Shown here piece by piece: positions 46,252-64,000 of a stretch of 64,000 bases of DNA. The notes under the pieces were generated by a model. The model was not told where the DNA came from, did not search any database, and was given only the letters and a program-made list of their open reading frames with translations. This DNA comes from Setophaga petechia. Its lineage: Eukaryota; Chordata; Aves; Passeriformes; Parulidae. The position numbers were made by a program, and so were the translations under genes. The DNA lies in assembly GCA_024362935.1 (NCBI GenBank), contig JANCRA010000031.1, forward strand, positions 10,310,001 to 10,374,000, read 5' to 3'. The first letter of the stretch is position 1. Every line of letters starts with the position of its first letter.

Positions 46252-49200
46252 CTTGCAGCAGAGCAGTACCAGGCAAGCAAACAGCTGCAAAAAAGTGACC
46301 AAGTGAATTAATCCATGTAAGTGGAATTACCACTTGCAACTGGCCAATAAAACAGTAAAGGAGAGGAATTTAAAACAGCCTCAAGTTCCAAATTCTGTTC
46401 AAGTATGAACTGCATTTCACAACTGAGCTGCTCAACTACACCCCAGACAATATTCATAAATAAGGCACACTCAAACTAGGAGGCTGTTTTGTTCTGTGGC
46501 TCTTACTAGAGGTATTTCTTAACTGTCACTGATTTAGACATCACATGAAAATTGATCCTCAGCATTCATAGAGGACACATGGAATAATTTGGTTTCATTC
46601 ACTTCCCTTCCTCTCACAATTTTTATATGCATCTGGAATTGAGTAATACAACTTGAGACTAAATTCTGTATTGCAGTGGGACTGAATAGCTCTCACCTAT
46701 ACATTCTGGTGTCTCATCTGGGACCAGAATCAAGTACTAACAACCAGAAAAGGCTGCAGACAAAACAAAAACCAAAATCTGTTATTTAACGTGGATTAAC
46801 AAAATGGTTATGTGCTTGAACAAGAAAGCACCTAGCAACTTGCTACATCTAATTTCTTTTAATTTGAAAAACAAACTAAATTCTAGAAAAGAAACTTCTG
46901 TGTATCTATTTTAGAATGTTGCCTTAGAAAGAAAATCAGCGAAAATGCTAAGAAATTCTTTTACAATATCAAAAAGGAAAAAAAAAAAAACCTGGATTAA
47001 TAAGCATAGCAGCTTAATGCAAGGGTAACAGTTTAAATTAGAGTAACCTTAAATCAGACATCCACAGTGGGTTAACATGCAAGTATAAAACAGCCATGGG
47101 CAGTGTTTTTCAATGCTATTGTATGGCAGCCAATAAATGACAGTCCCCTGACTATGCACAATGGCCCCCAGCCCCACACACGCTATCAGCATCAATGCTG
47201 ACAGCATCTCGAAACCATGTACCTCCACAAGGCACTGACAGCATAAAGAGCCCCTCATCCCTGTACTTTTGTCTGAGTTTCTTTTCCTAGTCAGGAGAAA
47301 CTCAGGTTTCCAGAGCTGGTACCCTTCGTGTGGCTGCTTTTACAGTTTGCTGACAAACACGAGCACAGCCAGACTAAAAGCGCGGTTTGGCGCAGAGGGG
47401 GAAGGGGTGCCGCTGGGAGGGGGCAGGGACAGAACTCAACACTATGGGAAAGTTTTTCACCAGGCTACGATAAGGTGCCTTCTATACACCCACATGCCAA
47501 ATGAAAAAAAAATCATCAAATAAGTCAAAACAACCTAATATAGAAAACTAATTACTACCAGCAGGAGGGACATTAGAGAGCGAGGGAGATGACGTGAATA
47601 GAAGCAGCAGCAATACCAGTTTCTATCAGCAAGATAAAAAGAAGTGTGTTACTAAATGTGCTTGTTTACTCGCTCTAATGATACAGTGGTAAAAGTGCTA
47701 AAACTGACTTGAAAGGCGTCTATTTTAGCTATGCCAGATTTGCCAGAATTTGGAAATACTCTTGAGAAATAAGACAATATCACATAATTAAGCAAAGTTG
47801 TAGCAGTAACATAGCGCTGTATGTTAGGGACAAGTGACAGATTTGCAAAAATTAGTAAGGCTGAACAACGAATTCACAGCTGCTTCAAAACTCTCTAATT
47901 ACATACTGTGTGGGCTAACTAAGCATAAAAGAAGTCTAGAAGAAAAAAGTGCTGCATCACATAACCTTTGTTCAATACTGAATCATTCACTGATCTATCA
48001 TATCCCTTGCTACATCCCATTTGACATAAGAGGTAAAGAACAGAATTAAAATTAACAGATAAATAATGCATAAGTAAACTTGATTAGCTTTCTTATTAAA
48101 AACATCACTCTAAATGAGAGGAGGTGCTAGAAGACAATACAGTTTGTACACTGCTTTCCCATGAGTTGCTGAATGGTCTGATGTGATAAATTTGCATAGT
48201 CTGAAGCACACAAAGAGCTGATTAATTGAAACCCTTACAATGCTTTTGGAAGCAGCTATTGTAAAACAATAACCATAGGAACTTTACAAAATACACATGG
48301 CTGAATGAGTCAAGAGCTTAATAAAATGTGTGTTCAGGATACAGTATTTGGAAACAGAACTGAGATTTTTATTCTGTGCCATAAAATGCTAAATCACGCT
48401 AATTTCAGGAGGTCAGTTGAGGATTTACTGAAAAGGTCAGAAGGTTACCTGTTTGCTGCTTGAGATAAAAAATGCTCTAATTTTCTTCTTAAAATAGCAA
48501 GCTAAACAGTGGTTTTGTTAAAAATACACAGAAAAAAAAAGTCTGGGAAGTTTTAATGGCATTCTGACATTTTCTCAAATTCAACCCCTGAAGATAAAAA
48601 CATGGTAAGAAATCCCTACCTTCCCTGATGCCTAATAACTACTAATCATCAGACATTCCTGCAGTCGATTAAGAGCAAATTCTTTTTAATGCCACTTTTA
48701 CCATTTAATTACTATAAACCCACTGACATTCTATTAGAGATAAAGTACTCATTCTGACTTATAACATGGGGGGAAATTACACAAGTAGCCATTTAAAACT
48801 AATGTTTTATTTTAAATGTTTTGTTTATCTGTACTGTACAAGTACCCATTAAAAGGAAAAAGATAAGTTGATCTCCACTATGAAGTTAGGAAAGCAGATG
48901 CTCAAACTATTAAAAATTTCAAAAAGTAAGCAAGGTCAGACTAGCTAGATTAGAGGGATTGTCATGAAGTTTATGTAGTTTATAATGCACCGAATGGATT
49001 TTGTTATGACACTAAAGAACATGGTTCATTTAGGAAAACAAAGACCATCTTTCATGAATTTAAACTTGCTTCCTTGTCTTTAGAGTTGTTTAAGTGCAGA
49101 TACTTCAGAAAGGTTTAATCCTTTATCTTAGATCTTCAGCTATTAAAAAGCTTCTGTTTGCCAATTCAAACAGTCTCTTGCTTAAATACAGTTTTTCCAC

Positions 49201-51906
49201 TCCTCAGGAATACTGTTCAGTATTGCTGCTTAGTTCTGTGATCTACAGGACCTTTGTTAGAGGTGTTAATCCTTTTTCACATGAGAGACTGAGAAATGTT
49301 CTTTCAGAGAAGTGTTATATTGCTTTTTTTCACATCAAAGGAGCCCAACTTTTTCCTCATTGTGACTTGTAGCAAAGCAAGAGGAAATCTGGAAATATAA
49401 TAATTTACTTTGTATGGAACTCAGATGAAGCTTCTTTAGCTTAACAATCCTTTTGCCTTCTGTGCTTTGAAAAGTGACTTTGCTTGAAGAATACAAGATT
49501 AAAACAACAAAATAATTAACCAAAGAAGTTTTTTTTATCCTTCTGGAAAATATATGATGCAACATAGTGAGAACAAAGTCCTGCAGTTCAGGATAAACAT
49601 AAAACTACCAGAGCAGATTTATTTGTGAGACACTAGAAGCTTAATAACTTTACAGACTATAGAGACAGTCCCAGTCCCAAAGATCTTACTGCAACATACA
49701 GTTTAAAGATGAATATGAAAAAAAAGCAAAGTATTTGCCTTTCAGAACACAACTTGGTGGCCTCATTTGTTTGGGGTTTTTTTTCCTTCTCCCTATACAC
49801 TTCTTTCTGAGAAGCCTTGAAGGACAGGCAACCTTTTACAGGCAGCTTGGAAGGAGTGTACTTAAAACAGAGACTCACGTGAAAAGAGCATGTGGTGGAC
49901 AGGCCAGAAGCGGTGACCTTTGCCAATACCATGTTGACATGTGAGAGGACACAATCACGGCAGCAAATACAGAGGCAGTGACATAGAACTGTGTTATTAT
50001 AGAGGCCTACAAAATCTACCTACATATTTAATGGAAGGTTTTTCTGTAACAAAAGGCTAAAGCTGGTTTGTGAGATTTAATCTGTTGTATCCCAGACACT
50101 TTCTAAATTCCTTTACTCTGCTTCCTTCTGCTCCAGTGACAAAGCAGAGCTTTGAAATACAAATCAATTTGGAATATAGGAAAAAGACCATCAAAAAGTT
50201 TGAGACATGGTTTGTGCAATCTCTTATTTTGCACATATTTAATTATTTAAAACCCACTACTACTACGATTCCATGAAATCAAATGTCATCTCCATGCATG
50301 CCTTCTAGAAAATAAATATATTCCACAAAAAAAGACTGACGATACAGACAGATATATGCTTTTTCTTCTTCTCACTGAACCAAGGTACTTGCTCGTTTAA
50401 GATCATTATATGTTCAAATGGCTCTATGGCAGGCTTAAAGCTAGCGGTCACAAATTACACTTGAAGCTGTAATTGCGTACATTCAGACCACAATGAGAGA
50501 ATTAAAAATTCTGTCTCAATAGAAAAAGTTGAACTGTTAGTATTATGATTTCTGTTTCATGATTGTCTATATTTTTCTGATAAGACTGATCCCCAGTTTG
50601 ATATCAGAGGATGATACTAGATGTTACGTTAAAAAGCTATCAAAGGAGCTTTTCCCTTTCCTTTTCATGCCTTTTCTCCAGTTCTGCTATCGTCAGTATT
50701 GGCTTCTTCATTGTATTGTTAAACTGCAAAACAGTGAACTGTACTGTCCTTGTCAGTTACTTTTCTTAGTGTCTATCAAATGTATCCTCTACATATTCCT
50801 CCTTTCTCCTGTTCACTGTAACATCTTTTTCTATAATGCACTACAGGGCAGTGAACTGAGGTTTTACTGCCAGGAAGCCATGAGTCTTAGTAAAATGTAG
50901 TAATTTGGAATATGATCACTCCCCTGATCACAAGGGATTATTAGTACAGATTGATGTATGGGACAGCTACAGACACATGCCTGCAAACTCTGTAACACAA
51001 CTGTTGCAATGTTCCCACTCATGTCTCCAAAACCAAGCTGAAAGTGACATTCTAAATAATTGATAGGTTTGGATTTTTATTAGTATTATTATTATTATAG
51101 TCCCAAGCACAGATAGAGGGTTATCAGCTGTTGTTAACCTGATGCAGTGCCAGGCGTAATTACGGGTGCCCTAAAAGTTTACTACAGCATTTAAGGATAC
51201 TGCTTTTCATTACCATGGGCTTTCCACAGGTAGTTGTTTGCTCTATATTGTGAGATGTCTTATGTGCATTTTGTCATATGGAAGGTCTTCAGCAGCCTGA
51301 AGCCATACTGCAACCTGCCTGACAGAATTCTGTTTCCTTCTGTCATTCTTCCTTTTGCACCCATGGTTCTACTTTTGTGGAGCACTCTTTTTGTTATTTT
51401 TTGGAGAGATATGAAAAAAAGTTCATTTACATTCTGTTCAACTATTCCAACTGGTGCACATTAATAGCCCAAACTAGGAGAAAAAACTAACTTACTTAAT
51501 TTTTTCAAGTAAATTCCCATAAATATTTATCATGATTAATCAAGCAGCTTCTTTAATATAATTTGGAGGCTTTTTAAAAAAATTCTAATAGGAAAATTTG
51601 TCCTGCACAGTACTGATTGCATCATTATAAAATAACTTGCTGCTAAAATACTGCATACCACTTAGGAGAAGGGTTTAATTAGACAAAGCTGAAACTGTAT
51701 CAAGAAATAGTCATTGCTCTAACAGTGCTCCTAAGTTTTTAAGCACTGTACAACTTCATTGTGTATAAGACTGAAAAAGTATTAGAAAGAGAATCTACAC
51801 AAAATCTTCCTGAAGGAGGATCTTCACTCAGAAAAGGAAGAATGGTGCAGTTGAACATTCCAACTGCTCAACTCCTCCTGGTTGCCTCTGAAGCTCTTCC
51901 TCCCCT

Positions 51907-51960
51907 CACTCATCATAACTCATAACTCACTCATCATAACTCATATAACTCATCATAACA
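51907..51960 (+). repeat. Degenerate ACTCATCATA repeat
   Basis: At least five imperfect units of ACTCATCATA/ACTCATA type in a row. It is a local minisatellite in a POLR3B intron. Confidence 0.85.
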
Positions 51961-52211
51961 TATAAGGCTGCAGTGCAAGAACTAGACTCAGTTTTATAAG
52001 GAAAGTCAAGTATGTAATGCTGCTTCTTTACTTTTTTGAAACCTTCAACAGTACTGATTTCCAAATCACTTGGGAACTCAGTGGGAATAGCCTTGTATTT
52101 TTAGATCAAAAACCATCTTGAAAATACAATCAGGAAAAACATTTCCATGCTTAGCAGAAGTGTTTCTCTTCCTTAATAACAACAGAAACAATGGAAGTAT
52201 TTCCTGAGAAT

Positions 52212-52258
52212 ACAGAGTAATTATAATAATAATAAATAAATAATAAATAAAATATAAA
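52212..52258 (+). repeat. AAT/AAAT simple repeat
   Basis: Interrupted TAA and TAAA units over about 45 bp, in a POLR3B intron. Confidence 0.8.
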
Positions 52259-53669
52259 AACCGTTTTGTGGGTGTGTGGAAAGACACAGTGGAATTACAG
52301 GTGATGTTTCAGAGAGCTGGATGTACTGAGAAAGGCTCACTACTGAGCCTTAGTCAACTAAGGTTGACTATTCTTATAGAAAACACAAACTTGAGGCAGT
52401 ATCTGGTAACAGCTGTCACTGTGATCAACTACTGCCTTCTGCACCCATTTTACCTCTTCTGATTGACAGGTCTGCTGTAGGTAGATATCCTGATCCCCTA
52501 ACCTGGACACCACAGAAATGCGGGTTACAGTGGTTAGCTCTGCATCTCACGACAGGGATGCAGTATTTCACTTCAGTTATATCTGGCCAGGAGTTATTAG
52601 GACAGGATTGCAAGGGGGTGTATGGGCTGCAATGGAAAGGATTTGGTAACATCAACATCTTTACCTTTCCATCACATCTGACAAGAGACCAAGCAATGTT
52701 CTCAAGCCAAAAAAAGACCTAAAAATGTAACAAGATTACAAAACTCAGGTAATTGCATGGCACATACACTAACACAGAAGGTCATGCTTCAAATATTACA
52801 AACCATGATTTTCCAAGTGTACAGAATGATGAGAACATATTGAAACCTGTGCCATACTGACACCAATGGGAACAAAACATGCTTTTAAGTTGGTTACAGT
52901 CAGGCTGTTTTCAGTCACTTCTTTCTTAACACCCTTTCCAACTCTTTGAGATTCAGAGGATGATCTGATACTCATATTTTTTTATATTCAGGTCAAGGGA
53001 GTTCACTGCTGTTTTTCAGCAGATATAAAAGTAGGTCCCTGATTTTCATTTTCCAAGTAACATTTAAACTTGAGAACTACATGACACCAAGCAGCTTCCA
53101 AGTGGGCACTCATTTTCAAGTTTTGGTCTGAAGATCAGAGCTGCTCCAGATCATGTCCCAGGTGTATTTTTAAAAACATTTCTTTTCTTTCTGCTCTTTG
53201 CTGGTGCACCCCTAGTTGCGTTCCTGATTTGCTTCCCTTTTACACCATGGCTCTGAGTTATCTATCTGCAGTCTTGTCCTTAGAGCAGAATGCCTGCACA
53301 GACCTGCAAATTTCCCATTTCATCTCTCTTCTTTTCTGTCTGTTCAGAACCTCCCCAGTTTATGACAACCCACTGACAAATCTATCACCAAAATACAAAT
53401 TATGACTTAAAAAAAACCCCAACCAAACCTCAAAACCCCTGTACTTGTTTGAATTGGGGGAAACTACTGTATTTTTCAGATTCATAGATCAACAAAGAGT
53501 TTTTGCTGACACGTTTTTGTTTCAGAAACATCACTGCTAACTTAGTTGAACTTAAAAAAAAAGGCATATGGCCTTCTACCACTGTATTCATAAAAGATCT
53601 GAACCAATCAATGGAAACATACATTATGTATGTATAGTAGGCATATACAACAATAATTTATTTTTATTA

Positions 53670-64000
<10,331 letters not shown>

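Noticed and set aside
46227..46258. T25 plus CTTGCAG as a splice acceptor for an antisense gene
   Set aside because: No open exon or matching donor follows on the plus strand; the run is best explained as a homopolymer.

Overview
This is vertebrate nuclear DNA, most likely from a bird and possibly a songbird. The genes are split into short exons with consensus GT/AG junctions. Most of the window is AT-rich, with one sharply GC- and CpG-rich block. I found no operons, CRISPR arrays, insertion sequences or recognisable retroelements. The bird call is an inference: the spacer between the two genes is only about 10 kb, repeat content is low, and G/T-rich runs of the type at 1177-1212 are common in songbirds. 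The protein-coding exons alone would fit any amniote.

Two genes are present, both on the minus strand, so transcription runs from high to low coordinates. From 64000 down to about 30440 lies the 3' part of POLR3B, the second-largest subunit of RNA polymerase III. Nine consecutive coding exons (57976 down to 30842) join in frame without a break. They give 438 complete residues, which fits residues 696-1133 of the 1133-residue vertebrate protein. The upstream exons lie beyond position 64000. These exons carry the hybrid-binding domain, the RNA polymerase beta-chain signature and the C-terminal zinc site.

About 10 kb further on, at 20.3-20.0 kb, is the promoter and first coding exon of RFX4, a winged-helix transcription factor of the developing brain and of ciliated cells. 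Its second coding exon is at 968-882, after a 19-kb intron; the rest lies beyond position 1. The tandem arrangement POLR3B then RFX4 matches the gene order on human 12q23.3.

The RFX4 start sits in about 6 kb of discontinuous CpG islands (16.8-17.7, 18.2-20.2 and 21.6-22.3 kb). A TATA box lies about 230 bp upstream of the ATG, and a SOX-POU-like composite site lies about 100 bp upstream of the TATA box. An out-of-frame upstream ATG overlaps the RFX4 start codon.

The clearest structures not explained by genes are: a perfect 28-bp palindrome just past the POLR3B 3' end; two diverged direct copies of an element of about 90-105 bp in the intergenic spacer; a 35-bp exact tandem duplication between CpG islands; and a 21-bp tandem repeat in RFX4 intron 1 built on a 16-bp palindrome. 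I found no evidence of an undescribed multi-gene system. The window is ordinary vertebrate gene territory with an interesting regulatory region around the RFX4 promoter.
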